A DNA stretch of 64,000 nt, from the NCBI GenBank assembly GCA_963210315.1, contig OY723240.1:2418001-2482000 (forward strand). Reading direction: 5' to 3'. Shown piece after piece: positions 40,685 through 53,492 of this stretch (positions are counted from its first letter, which is position 1; the number at the start of each line of letters is the position of its first letter). This DNA comes from Rhynchopus euleeides. Taxonomy: Eukaryota; Euglenozoa; Diplonemea; Diplonemida; Diplonemidae. The position numbers and the translations under genes are program-made. Below the pieces are notes generated by a model. It was not told the origin of the DNA and ran no database searches. It worked only from the letters and a program-made list of their open reading frames with translations.

Positions 40685-41452
40685 ACTGATCTCCTGATGG
40701 TGATGGGGAAGATCGGGAGGTGAAATGTAGATCGCTATCTTTGTGACACTGGCAGGAGGCCCTGTTGTCGTGGCGACAACGGAGGAAGGGTGGACAGATG
40801 GAGGGGTCGGGTGGTGGGAAGGCGGACCCTGCTGCCGGCGGACAATGTGGCGGTGGAGGGGCAATGTTACCCCGAGCCAAACCGGCTGCCAAGGGGCTGC
40901 CTGTGTATGTTTGTTTCGCCGGGTGTATCTGCACGACAAAAGTATGCCACGAAGGCATTGCGGGCCACCCGGCTTACCTTTCTTAGAGTGTATTTTCCCT
41001 TTTCAATGTGTGCCAACCAAATGAATCAAAGGGCACGCCCGTTGTCTCTCTCCCCACCCCCCACCCCCCCGCCCTTCCTTCCTCCACCCTTCTCAAGCGC
41101 GCCATGGGCTCAGCAAATTGCCGCCTGTTGTCACTGCACAGGACGAGCGTGTCGCATGAAAGTTGCGGTATGGCCGTTGCATTTTGTGCTGCCTCATTTG
41201 CCTTCGGCCTACCGCTTTCCCGCAAGCGCAAACGCATGCCTTTTTTTTTCATCCCCACGGCAACCTATGGCGACTGGCTCCCGGCCCGACAGGACTGGCG
41301 GAACCTCCCCCCCTTCCTCCCCTTCCTCCTCCTCCTCCTCACCTTCATTTGGGTGGAGTTCGGCGCCATCACGCCCCTCCCTCCTTCACGAGGTGCATCA
41401 GGACTGGCGCTGAACCGGCTCCCGATCGCATCAAAATAACTAAAAAAAATTT
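40685..41452. other. Intergenic, no supported gene
   Basis: Overlapping frames on both strands with no domain. CT-rich tracts around 41300-41340; an A run immediately before the transposon that starts at 41453. Confidence 0.5.
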
Positions 41453-41598
41453 CACGGTATGGTGACGATCGGTCCAATTAGCCTCCAATTAACTTTTTTC
41501 CACGATCGTGGGGAAAAAAACCACGATCGCCACGATCGTGGCTCCAATTAGCTAATTGGAATAATTGGAGGGAATTTTCCTTCGGAAATCCTTAGAGT

Positions 41599-42322
41599 TC
41601 ATGTGACATCATGCAGCAGACACAGCCAAGACTGACTCGGGTGGTTGTGGTTCTTACCAGCCAGTCCAAAATTCCCGACCCGTGCGGGTTTCGGAGGCCA
41701 ATAGGAACCATATCCTGCCAATACATACCCACCGTGGTCCCCTGAAAACCGTGTGGAGCTACGTAGGTACGGTCTATAGTGCATCGATGTACCTGGGACC
41801 CCCCGTGTATAAGCCCCCCCGAAAATCGCCTCCAGGGGGGGGCTTAACCACGGGAGTCCCAGGTATCGGTGGTATTCACGACTACACATAGTCCACCGGA
41901 GATACCGCAAACCCCCATCGAGCCACACCGCTGCGGCCTGCACAGCCTCCGGGGTGTAGGGAGTGATGCTGTGGCTGTTGGAGGGCGCCACTTCTCCCCG
42001 TTGAGGTTGGAGATGATGTCGTGGTCGTCCGCCAGCAGGATGTTTGATGCAGAGCGGAGGAGGAGAGAGAAGTCTGGGTTAGTCCAGGTCGTAAGGTATG
42101 CCTCCCTGTAGGCACGGAGGTAGTCCGTATGCCCCGGGGAGGGCCTCCCGTGGCGTTTTGCAGAATCCCTCGCCGCATCTGCGACAGAGTCTGCGTAGAT
42201 CTGGTCCCCGATGTGGAGGTTGAAATCCGGCGGAGGCCATGCCGCAGAGAGAACCGGGAAGAACTCCCCATCCCCATCTGCGACCAACCGGTTGCACGAC
42301 AGGACATTCACCCTCGCAGGGA
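41599..42322 (-). pseudogene. PhoD-like phosphatase fragment in transposon, copy 1
   Basis: Mirror image of the fragment at 53493-54216. Motifs HIGDQIYAD and ADDHDIISNLNGEKW are present. The frame then shifts by one base near 41994, and the following YTPEAVQAAAVWLD region lies in the next frame. A small palindromic insertion (about 41790-41866) further disrupts it. Confidence 0.65.
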
Positions 42323-42942
42323 GGGATCCCGGAGACGAAGGGGAACACCTATTGCACAAAACTCGACAACCAGGATGGGTTCGCTCGGGTGGTGGTTTTG
42401 TTGTCGCTCTGCCGTCAGTTGTTGTGCACAACTCCGTCGGCAGACAATGTTACATGGTTACTGCACACGTTACATGGTGCAAATCTGGGCTGGTATTGAT
42501 GTCGGATCGTCATCGGACTGATTCAGATGAGTACATCAATATGGTGGGAAAAGAACGGAGTGTGGTCATGTGCCTAAGACCACGATGTCTCTGTTTAGTC
42601 TCGGAGACGAGTAATTTGCCCATCGCCCAACCTGGTATTGACCGATGCCACAGGGATATCTACCCGTGATGTCGATTCGTCCAATAAGGCGACGGTGTGA
42701 TGAGTCCGGCACATGGCATCGTGCGCGAATGTCACATGGACACATCACGGGGAAGTTGTCCCTCTGCCAGAATGATACACCAACCGCATAGTTGTTCATT
42801 GGTCAATGCCATACAACCCCATAAAACTGCTGGTGATCCAAGAGGTGGGGTTTGAAACAACTTTGCTCAGGTAGTCGCCGTGACGTGATATCATAGGATT
42901 AGAGACTGCAGGGTCGAAGGGAGGCACCCAGAACCACGGCTA

Positions 42943-43344
42943 TCAGCCCCCGGAGGCCTCCGGTGCCACCACCTCCTTCCGGCTCCGGAGGGTGCGTACA
43001 TTCACCTGCTGTGGCCCAGGCGCCCAGTTACTTGATTCTTGGAAGATGAAGGCGTCAATGACACGGTTCATTTTTGTGTCTCGGAGACTGCGCCACATTG
43101 GCCTCCAGAAGAGAGGGCTACGTCCCCACTCCATGTCGTAACACTGCGAAAAAGCACCGCTTTTCAGGGGCACCAGGGTATTTTCCAGCCACCGGTCAAA
43201 GCCGCCAAACATCGCTACCAGTGCCCGGTGTGCTCCGGAGTAACTCCAGAGGAGCATCCCCGACACTTCTACCAGGGCACGCCCTGGGATTCGGAATGTG
43301 CTTACTATTGGCTGATGGAATGATCCGGGAATGGTCTCATCCAA
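42943..43344 (-). CDS. Transposon frame of 133 residues, copy 1
   Basis: A frame of good composition (AMFGGFDRWLENTLVPLK, WGRSPLFWRPMWRSLRD, IDAFIFQESSNWAPG), also intact in the inverted copy at 52471-52872. The frame overlaps another of 111 residues on the opposite strand, so which is real is uncertain. No family is recognised. Confidence 0.35.
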   Translation of the reverse strand: MDETIPGSFHQPIVSTFRIPGRALVEVSGMLLWSYSGAHRALVAMFGGFDRWLENTLVPLKSGAFSQCYDMEWGRSPLFWRPMWRSLRDTKMNRVIDAFIFQESSNWAPGPQQVNVRTLRSRKEVVAPEASGG

Positions 43345-43725
43345 TGGCTGAAAATCCCGGTTGCGCCCAAACCCAGATCAAAATCAGATGGAACAGCGGG
43401 GGAAGCTGATGCACTCACAGCCAACCAAGCCACTGGTTTCAGGTGTGGCACCCGAACCAAGGCTCTAATATCATCAGGCGGAACGGTAACCGTTCAGCGT
43501 TCAGCGGGTGCTCAGCTCTGCAGTACCAAGCTCTACAGAAGCTTGATCACCTCTGGGTTGGGGAACGTATACAATATCGGCCAGTGGGATGCGGCTTTGT
43601 GAAGGGACTGGCCTCATCCAACAAGGCTCTAACTTCAGCGGCTCGCGTGTTCAGCCATTCAGCGGTATCAATCCAGGGATATCCAAACTCAGGAAAATTT
43701 GGGGTGAACTTGAGCTGAAAATAGA

Positions 43726-43827
43726 GGGGTCTTCGCTGGTCGGTATGCCTCGTTATTCTTCGTCAGTTTTCACCTAGTTTCCTTGGGAAATGCACCAAAA
43801 TGCACTGACGATCACCCCGTAGCCCCC
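43726..43827. mobile_element. GGGGTCTTCGC miniature element nested in copy 1
   Basis: Relative of 38849-38958, missing the CGAAGA part of its right end. The same truncated state is in copy 2 (51988-52089), so insertion and damage came before the 2748-bp element was duplicated. Confidence 0.7.
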
Positions 43828-44214
43828 TGTATCCAACAGCGGGCGAAAAAGTCGAACCGCTGACTACCGGTTGAAACAGCTCCCACCGGGAGCCGTCCTA
43901 CACAGCTCCAGGCCGTACTCCAGGCCAACCACGGGGCTCTCAAGGCCCAGGAGTTAGCCTGCTTGACAGCCGACCCTGCAGAGAGGGCTCGATACCCGGA
44001 AGAACTGTGGTCCATCACATGGTTGACTGCAGAGATAGGTGGGCACTGGAGGGAAATCTTCGACCAATTAGCCACGATCGCCCACGATCGTGGGAATAAT
44101 TGGAATATTTTTTTCACGATCGTCCAATTAGCCTCCAATTAAAACGATCGTTTTTTTTCACGATCGTGGATTTAATTGGACCGATCGTCACCATACCGTG
44201 AAAAAAAGCGGCGA

Positions 44215-44316
44215 GGGGGTCTTCGCGTGGCCGTCAGTGCCTTTTGGTGAATTCCCTGTTGAATTGGCTGAAAACTGACGGAGATTGACGAAGGATAACA
44301 GCCAGCGAAGACCCCC
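44215..44316. mobile_element. GGGGGTCTTCGC miniature element with CGA duplication
   Basis: 102 bp with intact ends, flanked by CGA (44212-44214 and 44317-44319). It lies 14 bases outside the 2748-bp element. The 3-bp duplication resembles the rule of Harbinger- or CACTA-type elements. Confidence 0.8.
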
Positions 44317-45217
44317 CGAGTCTTGTATAAATGTGCTGTTGTGGCCAGCACCGAGAAGGGCTCCCTTGGAAGGCCCCCGTTTTTCATTCAGAGGGAATCA
44401 TGCCAGAGGGTGGCACGTGCTGCACCTGCTAGGCAGACACCCACCCTGCATTGCAGGGCACGGTGCCGCAAATGGCAAGGCAAATGAGTCCACACCCCCT
44501 CCTATGGGCTGTAGTGTGTATTTGTGGCTGCACTGTACACCCCAACATGAATCCGAAGTGTCGAAGGGCGTGTGGTGAAGGCAACACACGCCCCCCCCTC
44601 CCCCCCTGACTGTCGGCACGGCGAAGTGCCATCCCGTAGACACACCCCATCCCCCTGTGTCCCCTGTCAACCGCACCTAGGTCCGGTGTTCGTGTAGAAG
44701 CTATTTTTTTTCGATCGCGCCGATAGCCCCCCGTGTGTCTCAATGATTCGACTCCCCCCCCGAACCAAAAGAAGAAGGGGTCAGGATCGCTCTGTAGAAA
44801 GCTGCTGTTGACTCCCCACACACCCAGCCCCACCACCCCACCCCACCCCGCCCGCTGCGTGCACACTCGAGCCGCACACTGCCACACAGCTTGTTGAAAT
44901 CTCCACACCCACAGGTGAATATTTGTTCCTGCAACAGAGCTCCTGGTCGATTAACGAAAACCATTTTCTTGTTTAGGTGCTTCTGTCGAGAAAGGTTGCG
45001 CTCGCCAGACGCCGCCTTAAAACTGGTTTCAACCCACACACCCACACACACCCACACCAACACTACTTCCCCCTCCACAGCACGAGAGAGCGCCTGGTGG
45101 GCCTGGCACTCGTGGGAGGCGTCGAGTCCGTGGGGGGAAGGGAGGGCGGAGGGGCAGGGGGGTGGGGGGTGGGGGGCCCCCCACACACACATCTCCTCTG
45201 GAGGGGGCTGAGGCGCA
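44317..45217 (+). other. Upstream region of CTR9
   Basis: No gene. It contains C runs and CACACCC-rich DNA. The tract CACTACTTCCCCCTCCACAG ending at 45080 is the best splice acceptor candidate before ATG 45218. Confidence 0.5.
45062..45080 (+). promoter_or_regulatory. Candidate splice acceptor before CTR9
   Basis: A pyrimidine tract ending CCCTCCACAG, 137 bases before the start codon. It could be the spliced-leader addition site or the end of a 5'-UTR intron. Confidence 0.4.
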
Positions 45218-48200
45218 ATGTCTGTCGAGCAGGCCGAGCTGACCCATGTCGTCGAGGTGCAGGACACGCAGAACCCGTCTTCGACGTTTGAGGTCCCCTT
45301 GAGGCTTTCGGAGAAGTCGGACCTTGTGGTGCACTTCCTGAAGACCGCACCGGGGGTGACGTTTAAAACATGGATGGAGACCGCGATATTCTACGAAGGC
45401 AATGGGATGGCCGATAAATTCGAAGACATCATGCGTGCTGCTCTCATGCAAATGCAGGCCTCCCCGCCGACCAGCCTCCTTGAGAAGGACAGGGCTTGCG
45501 AGGCGAGCTGCTCCCTTGCAGGGCACTACCTCCACAGGCTTGCTGAGGACCCCAACGATGAAGCTTCCCTGAAGCATTTCCACGAGGCCCACACCACAGC
45601 AAAGGCGTTGGATGCCACCCATCCATACCCCTGGATCCTGGACTGCGCGTATGACCTGCATGTCGCACAGAGCGACGGAGGGAAGTCGACTGCGGAGAAG
45701 GAGAAGTCTCTGAGGGATATCCTTTCGAAGCTCCATCGGGTTCGTGATGTCTGCAAGACCAACACGCAGAGGACACAGGTTGCCATGCTGGTCGCAATCT
45801 GTAAATACAAGCTGGGCGACTACATCGAGGCGTGGAAGGACTTCGCCGAGGTGGTGACCATGACACCCGACAGGACACCCAACGGCGTCCGCCTGGGCCT
45901 TGCATACTGCAACTTCAAGCTGGGGCAGGAAGACACGGCGATTGTCTCCTTCAGGCGTGCCATCGAGGTGGACCCTTCTAACGAGCGTGCCTCATTCGGC
46001 CTTGCCGGGATCCTCCTGGGCTACCAGGGGGGGAATGCGGGTGACATGCACCGGGAGGGGTTCCGGAGGCTGCACGACGCGTATAAGGGGAACAACAGCA
46101 ACCCCGTGCTGCTGAACATGTATGCCTCGACGCTGTTCCGCAGGTTCTTCACCCGGCCCGACGATGTGAAGCTGGGGGAGACCATCCTGCAGCTTTCGAG
46201 GAAGGTCATCCAGGAGCACGACAAGAAGATGGACTCGCGCTCGAAGAAGCTTGTTGCGGAGGCGCACTACCAGATCGCGAGGGTGTACCACGTGAAGAAG
46301 GAGTACATGAAGGCGAAGAAGAACTTCCAGCTCTGCGAACACAAGAACGGATACCACGTCCCCGCTCTTTATGGATTGGCGCAGTGCCTCATCTATGAGA
46401 AGCTGAGCAGCTCCCGTGCGAACGAGCAGGTCGCGACGACGAGCGATGTGGAGGAGATCCTGGCATACCTCAAGCGGTGCCACGAGCACAGCCCCGACAA
46501 CAGCGACCTGCTGAGCATCATGGCGAAGCTGCACACCTGGAAGTATATTGCCATCAGGGATGACAAGAGCCGCGATGAGGCTATGGAGACGGCGCTCAAC
46601 CTGCTCTACGGCATCACCGATGTGGCCAACCCGCTCGACACAGAGGCTTGGGGTCTGCGGGGGTTTCTGGAGCGTGTTGACACGCAGGCCTCCCTGCAGT
46701 GTTATGAGAAGCAGGTGTCTGTGCTGGAGGCGTCGGAGAAGCCTGTCCCGGTGGCGATCTACGCCAACCTGTCTGCCCTGTATGCGCAGAGCGGGAACAT
46801 CGTCAACGCGACGGAGAACCTCACGAAGGCGGAGGCGGCCTTCCTCTCCACGTCGCAGCATTCAGATGGGGAGGACACGCCCCTCAAGGCGGTGCTGATG
46901 TACAACCGTGCTCTCATCGAGGAGCGCCGCCGCAACTTCATGGAGGCGACGGAGGAGCACATCCGGATTATCAAGAAGTGGCCCGGGTTCCTCGACTCGT
47001 ACCTTGCCCTCATCGATCTGTATTACGAGACAGGCCACGCCCGGAAGGCGGTGGCGCTGGCGGAGCTCGCGAAGGAGGTGATGAAGGCCCAGCCTCTGTC
47101 GCGGAGGTGCATCCCGCAGCTGCAGCTCGCGACGCTGTATTTCAAGATCTGCTACTTCAAGGAGGCGACGGCGCAGGCGCGGCAGGTGGCTGTGGAGATC
47201 GAGGAGGAGTATGCCAACCAGCCGCAGCAGCAGGAGACGACGCGCGACCTCCTCAACCTCGCGAAGCTGCTGCAGGCCAACGGGCAGTACGCCCTCAGCG
47301 CTTCGCACAGCACCACGAAGGACAGGCGTGTGGAGGAGCTGCGCAAGGCGGAGGAGCTGTACCGCGAGGTGTTCCGTTCCGACAGCGACAACGCCTACGC
47401 CGTGCACAACCTGGCATGCGCGATGATCTCCCGCAACTCCGACAGGAAGGGCGAGGCGAAGGCGCTGATCGAGCGTGTGAAGGAGGCGACGATCCCTGCG
47501 GGGCACGACCTGGAGAATGTCGCCACATTCAACCTGGCGCAGCTGTCGTTCTATGAGAAGATCCCCTCCAAGTCGCTCCCGCTGTACTACAGTATCAAGG
47601 CGGCGGTGGAGACGGACCCACGGCTGGACGGCCTGATCCCGACAGCCGACATCCCTCAGAAGGTGGCGCACTGCCTGGTGTATAAAAAGGATTTCAAGGC
47701 GGCGATGCGTGAGTTTGCGTATGTCGCTGAGGCAAACCCTGCGTCCGTCACAGCGGCGTGCAACCTGGCGCTGACGACGCTGGGTGCCGTGCTGCAGGAG
47801 TTCCGTGATGACCGTCTGTCGCAGGTGGAGACGATTGAGGCGGCGGAGGGGCAGCTGCAGACGGCGCACGACAGCCTGATGCGTGTGAAGGGGGAGCTGG
47901 AGGCGTCGCTGTCGAAGGATATCAGCCATTCTCGGAAGAAGCAGACGGAGTCAACCGTTGCGTCGATCGAGAAGTACCTCACGCGCTGCACGGACATCCA
48001 GAAGCTGCTTGCGGAGGAGAAGGTGTCGGTCGACTCCGAGAAGAAGCAGGAGCAGGAGACGCGTGTCACCTTTGAGTCGAGCAGGCAGAACGTCTCCACC
48101 TGGAAGGAGATGCAGGTGCGTGAGGAGGAGCAGAAGCGGCGTGCCGAGCAGCAGGCGAAGGAGGCGCGGATGCAGCAACAGGAGGAGCACCTGCGGCAGC

Positions 48201-49253
48201 TGGACGAGGGGTTCACGCAGACCTTCGCGGATAACCCTGTGGATGCAATCGAGACCTCCAAGCGGACGAGCAAGGCTGCCCGTGCAAGGGATACCACCGT
48301 GTCGCAGGACATGCCGTCGTTCCCGATGCCGGAGGCGGATACGACAGGCGGGGTGGCGGAGCGCATCGGTGACGGGAATGACCAGTCGACGCTCCTCAAC
48401 ACAGGCGTCCCCATGGTGAACGAGGTCTCGGCGACAGGACGCAAGCGGATCCGCAAGGAGATCGATCCAAAGTTGAGGAGAGAGATCGACCGGGCCGACG
48501 AGGAGTCGGATGAGACCGACAGCATGCAGGTGTGTATCGTGATTCAGCCCCCGTCATTTTTCATGTTTTTCGCACACCGGTTGCACAAACAAACACGTTA
48601 CGTACCGCTGGCTCCTTTTTCCTGCTCACAATCATGTGAGCAGGAAAGCCCACTCAGCAGGGCAAATCAACCAACCCGTGATCTATACCAACTCCACTAA
48701 CGTTCGCTCAGGGTGTGATCATCTGTTCAGGGTTTTGTGTGTAGAAGCGTCAACGCAACAAGCAAACGGAAACTCATCAGAGCGGTTGTAGCGTGTGAAG
48801 TGTATAGGGCGCTTTTCCCCACCCCCTTCCCTTTTGGCGTGCCGTGCCCCCACCCCACCCCTTTTGCACCGCGTTTATTTTCCCTCACAGGATGACGAGC
48901 AGGAGGACGATGAGGCGGTGGGTTCGGACTTCGGCCAGGACTCTGACGGGGAGGGTGGTGAGAAGAAGAAGTCGAAGTCAGCCAAGGAGAAGAAGGCGAA
49001 AAAGAGCAAGAAGGACAAGAAGGGTAAGAAAGACAAGAAGGACAAGAAGGACAAGAAGGACAAGAAGCGGAAACGAGACGAACAGGCGGAAGCTGAGGCT
49101 GCCGAGGCTGCCGCTATGGAAGAGCTGGCGGCGTTCGACACCATGGAAACGGTGGGAGCAGCGGTGAAGGAAGAGGTGAACGAGCCCGCAGAAGCGCCCC
49201 CTGTCGTCAAGCGGAGGCGGCCGGGTCTCGTCGACAGCGATGACGACGAGTGA
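45218..49253 (+). CDS. CTR9: CTR9, TPR subunit of the Paf1 transcription elongation complex
   Basis: Exon 1 is 45218-48529 and exon 2 is 48891-49253; the 361-bp intron begins GTGTGT, ends TTTTCCCTCACAG and is phase 0. The protein has 1224 residues, close to the usual size of CTR9 (about 1100-1200). Tetratricopeptide repeats run from about residue 40 to 850 (AWKDFAEVVTMTPD, RLGLAYCNFKLGQEDTAIVSF, VPALYGLAQCLIYEKLSS, AVHNLACAMISRN). A long Glu/Gln/Arg coiled coil follows (REEEQKRRAEQQAKEARM), then a C-terminus of Lys-rich and acidic tracts ending LVDSDDDE. CTR9 scaffolds the Paf1 complex on RNA polymerase II in the nucleus and supports histone modification during elongation. It is the best housekeeping anchor in the window. 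Transposons lie on both sides but do not enter the gene. Confidence 0.88.
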
Positions 49254-50499
49254 GGCATGATGGAGGGGGTGGGAGGGGAGTGGATGGGTGTGGGGCTACG
49301 CTGTGTGGTTCCCTTTTTGTCTTTTCCGATTCGGTTCGCTTTTTTTTTCTCCCTCCCCTCCCCTCCCCAAAACCCCCCCCGCCTCCCCGACAACAAAACC
49401 TACCCATCGGTATTTTTTGGACATTTTTTTCTACGAGCGCTGGGGTGGGTGGGGGGGGGGGGGGAAGGGCGAGGATGAAAGAATCGGTGATTGTGTTTCA
49501 ATTCAAACCATTGGTCAGGCAGGGGCGCTGGGGGTGGGGGGGTTGGGCGGGGTGAGGTGGGGGGTGCCGATTGCACACCACGAGAGGGTCAGTTCAGGGG
49601 TGTGTGGGGTGTGCGGTGTGTGGGCCGCCATTTTTTTTATGTGTGGGGCTTCATTTTCCTGTCAAAAAATTCCCGTCCATCCGGGACGGGTTAAGAACCG
49701 TTCGAAAAACAAAAAAGCAAAAAAAAATCACGCCGGAAGAAAACACAGCGTGTGTATATCCCTGATTGCAGAGTTGAGTGTGGGTGTGGGGGCGGGGCCT
49801 TGGAAAGCTTTGTGCGAGGCCGCGCCCCCCCCTCACGATGACTTGCAGTAAAACTGCATTCCAAAGTGGATTTTTTGTGCTGGGGTTTCAAAGGAGGTAC
49901 ATGTGTGTGTGTGGTATGCAGAAGGGGCTCTTCGTTCCCTTTAGAGTCTGATAAGTCTAACAGAAATGGTGCACGCTTGCACGCTCCCAAGGCCCCCAGC
50001 CTCTGGAGGCAGGGGCCTTGGAGCCTCTGCAAGGTTGTGGTGGTCCCCACCCGAACAAAGGCGGGTGTGGCACACCCGATGTCCGCTGCAGGGCGATGCT
50101 GGGCTGCTCACCACAGGCACACCACGGGGGTGCCGTGCCTTGATTGCTGCTGAGTTGCGTTGGTTGGGCGCGGCGCGAAAAAGAGGGGCTCCCAAGAAGA
50201 ACAGCAGAAGTGGTGTAGTTTTTTTTGTACCTCCAACCGCGAGGGAACGTTAAAGAACCGGGCGTCTATCCCACACTGGTTTTCCGCCAAGCTTGGTAGT
50301 CTGGCGTTGACGCGTTGACCCCTGGGCGGTCGGTTTCCAACGAGCGCGGCGGCGTGAAGCAGGGTCGGTATGCGTGTGTTGGGTGTAGGCACATGCGGCT
50401 CAAACCACAAAAAAAATTCCGGTGGAAGCCATCAAATGAATACGCAGGGGCTGCTGGGTGGGGATCTGCCTTTGTTTTGCCCACACACCCTCCCCTCCC
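49254..50499. other. Intergenic, homopolymer-rich
   Basis: Contains GT-rich and T-rich DNA, a G run at 49451-49464 and A runs near 49708-49727. No domain or RNA gene is recognised. Confidence 0.5.
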
Positions 50500-51538
50500 C
50501 ACGGTGGGATCTTGTAAATTTTACATGTATAACTACAAGTATAATACATGTATTTTACATGTATAATACTTGCATGTCAACTATTATGCATGTATAATAC
50601 ATGTATATGCCTGAAATATACATGTAAAATACATGTATATCAAGTAAAAATACATGTATAATACTTGCATGTCAACTATTATACATGTATTTTTACTTGA
50701 TATACATGTATTTTACATGTATATTTCAGGCATTTACATGTATTTTACATGTATAATACTTGTCATGCAAGTATTATACATGTATAATACTTGCATGACA
50801 AGTAAAATACTTGCATGCAAGTAAAATACATGTATTTTACTTGCATGCAAGTATTTTACTTGTCATGCAAGTATTATACATGTATTTTACTTGTCATGCA
50901 AGTATTTTACATGTATAATACTTGCATGACAAGTATTATACATGTAAAATACATGTAAATGCCTGAAATATACATGTAAAATACATGTATATCAAGTAAA
51001 AATACAAGTATAATAGTTGACATGCAAGTATTATACTTGTATTTTTACTTGATATACATGTATTTTACATGTATATTTCAGGCATATACATGTATTATAC
51101 ATGTATAATAGTTGACATGCAAGTATTATACATGTATAATACATGTATATACCGTATACGTAAATATTATGGAACGTAAATATTATGGAACGGGCCCATT
51201 TTTGGCCGGTCCGTTCCATAATATTTACGTTCCAAAATATTTACAGGGCCAGTTGGGGACTCGGTGGTGAGGATGGTTTGCCTCAGGAATCGCACGAAAA
51301 GTGCACGAGTAGGTCCCGTCAGGGACTCTGTATGCCGTCCGATCACCTGGTCCAAGTCCCCGAGTCGCAGAAAGCCCTGTAAATATTATGGAACGAAAAA
51401 AATCTGGAACGCCAACCCACCAGCGTTCCATAATATTTACGTTCCATAATAATTACGTTCCATAATATTTACGTTCCAAAATATTTACGTATACGGTACT
51501 TGTAGTTATACATGTAAAATTTACAAGATCCCACCGTG
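50500..51538. mobile_element. CACGGTGG-family palindromic element with one nested insertion
   Basis: Ends CACGGTGGGATCTTG and its reverse complement, with CC duplicated (50498-50499 and 51539-51540). Backbone as in 675-1365. A TA-target miniature element interrupts it at 51152-51496. Confidence 0.85.
51152..51496 (-). mobile_element. TA-target miniature element, CCGTATACG ends, third copy
   Basis: 345 bp, in reverse orientation relative to 31747-32091, flanked by TA. It has inserted into the same kind of palindromic host as the other two copies. Confidence 0.8.
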
Positions 51539-52470
51539 CCGACACCCCGCCCCCCCCCCCCCCCCCCCGGCTTTTGACGCACAAAACAACAGCTGGGTAG
51601 CAACAAGTTATAAACACGGTATGGTGACGATCGGTCCAATTAAATCCACGATCGTGAAAAAAAACGATCGTTTTAATTGGAGGCTAATTGGACGATCGTG
51701 AAAAAAATATTCCAATTATTCCCACGATCGTGGGCGATCGTGGCTAATTGGTCGAAGATTTCCCTCCAGTGCCCACCTATCTCTGCAGTCAACCATGTGA
51801 TGGACCACAGTTCTTCCGGGTATCGAGCCCTCTCTGCAGGGTCGGCTGTCAAGCAGGCTAACTCCTGGGCCTTGAGAGCCCCGTGGTTGGCCTGGAGTAC
51901 GGCCTGGAGCTGTGTAGGACGGCTCCCGGTGGGAGCTGTTTCAACCGGTAGTCAGCGGTTCGACTTTTTCGCCCGCTGTTGGATACAGGGGGCTACGGGG
52001 TGATCGTCAGTGCATTTTGGTGCATTTCCCAAGGAAACTAGGTGAAAACTGACGAAGAATAACGAGGCATACCGACCAGCGAAGACCCCTCTATTTTCAG
52101 CTCAAGTTCACCCCAAATTTTCCTGAGTTTGGATATCCCTGGATTGATACCGCTGAATGGCTGAACACGCGAGCCGCTGAAGTTAGAGCCTTGTTGGATG
52201 AGGCCAGTCCCTTCACAAAGCCGCATCCCACTGGCCGATATTGTATACGTTCCCCAACCCAGAGGTGATCAAGCTTCTGTAGAGCTTGGTACTGCAGAGC
52301 TGAGCACCCGCTGAACGCTGAACGGTTACCGTTCCGCCTGATGATATTAGAGCCTTGGTTCGGGTGCCACACCTGAAACCAGTGGCTTGGTTGGCTGTGA
52401 GTGCATCAGCTTCCCCCGCTGTTCCATCTGATTTTGATCTGGGTTTGGGCGCAACCGGGATTTTCAGCCA

Positions 52471-52872
52471 TTGGATGAGACCATTCCCGGATCATTCCAT
52501 CAGCCAATAGTAAGCACATTCCGAATCCCAGGGCGTGCCCTGGTAGAAGTGTCGGGGATGCTCCTCTGGAGTTACTCCGGAGCACACCGGGCACTGGTAG
52601 CGATGTTTGGCGGCTTTGACCGGTGGCTGGAAAATACCCTGGTGCCCCTGAAAAGCGGTGCTTTTTCGCAGTGTTACGACATGGAGTGGGGACGTAGCCC
52701 TCTCTTCTGGAGGCCAATGTGGCGCAGTCTCCGAGACACAAAAATGAACCGTGTCATTGACGCCTTCATCTTCCAAGAATCAAGTAACTGGGCGCCTGGG
52801 CCACAGCAGGTGAATGTACGCACCCTCCGGAGCCGGAAGGAGGTGGTGGCACCGGAGGCCTCCGGGGGCTGA
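52471..52872 (+). CDS. Transposon frame of 133 residues, copy 2
   Basis: Same product as 42943-43344 on the other strand. The composition is protein-like (MDETIPGSFHQPIVS start, many Trp and Phe), but an overlapping antisense frame exists and no transposase motif can be pointed to. Confidence 0.35.
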   Translation: MDETIPGSFHQPIVSTFRIPGRALVEVSGMLLWSYSGAHRALVAMFGGFDRWLENTLVPLKSGAFSQCYDMEWGRSPLFWRPMWRSLRDTKMNRVIDAFIFQESSNWAPGPQQVNVRTLRSRKEVVAPEASGG

Positions 52873-53492
52873 TAGCCGTGGTTCTGGGTGCCTCCCTTCG
52901 ACCCTGCAGTCTCTAATCCTATGATATCACGTCACGGCGACTACCTGAGCAAAGTTGTTTCAAACCCCACCTCTTGGATCACCAGCAGTTTTATGGGGTT
53001 GTATGGCATTGACCAATGAACAACTATGCGGTTGGTGTATCATTCTGGCAGAGGGACAACTTCCCCGTGATGTGTCCATGTGACATTCGCGCACGATGCC
53101 ATGTGCCGGACTCATCACACCGTCGCCTTATTGGACGAATCGACATCACGGGTAGATATCCCTGTGGCATCGGTCAATACCAGGTTGGGCGATGGGCAAA
53201 TTACTCGTCTCCGAGACTAAACAGAGACATCGTGGTCTTAGGCACATGACCACACTCCGTTCTTTTCCCACCATATTGATGTACTCATCTGAATCAGTCC
53301 GATGACGATCCGACATCAATACCAGCCCAGATTTGCACCATGTAACGTGTGCAGTAACCATGTAACATTGTCTGCCGACGGAGTTGTGCACAACAACTGA
53401 CGGCAGAGCGACAACAAAACCACCACCCGAGCGAACCCATCCTGGTTGTCGAGTTTTGTGCAATAGGTGTTCCCCTTCGTCTCCGGGATCCC

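Larger units (their letters stand above)
41453..44200 (-). mobile_element. 2748-bp CACGGTATGG element, copy 1
   Basis: Ends CACGGTATGGTGACGATCGG and its reverse complement, followed by alternating CCAATTA and ACGATCGTGG palindromes at both ends. Same length as the inverted copy at 51615-54362, with near-identical content, so one copied recently or gene conversion maintains them. The 6-bp flanks of this copy do not match each other. It carries a broken PhoD-like phosphatase fragment and a nested miniature element. Confidence 0.85.
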
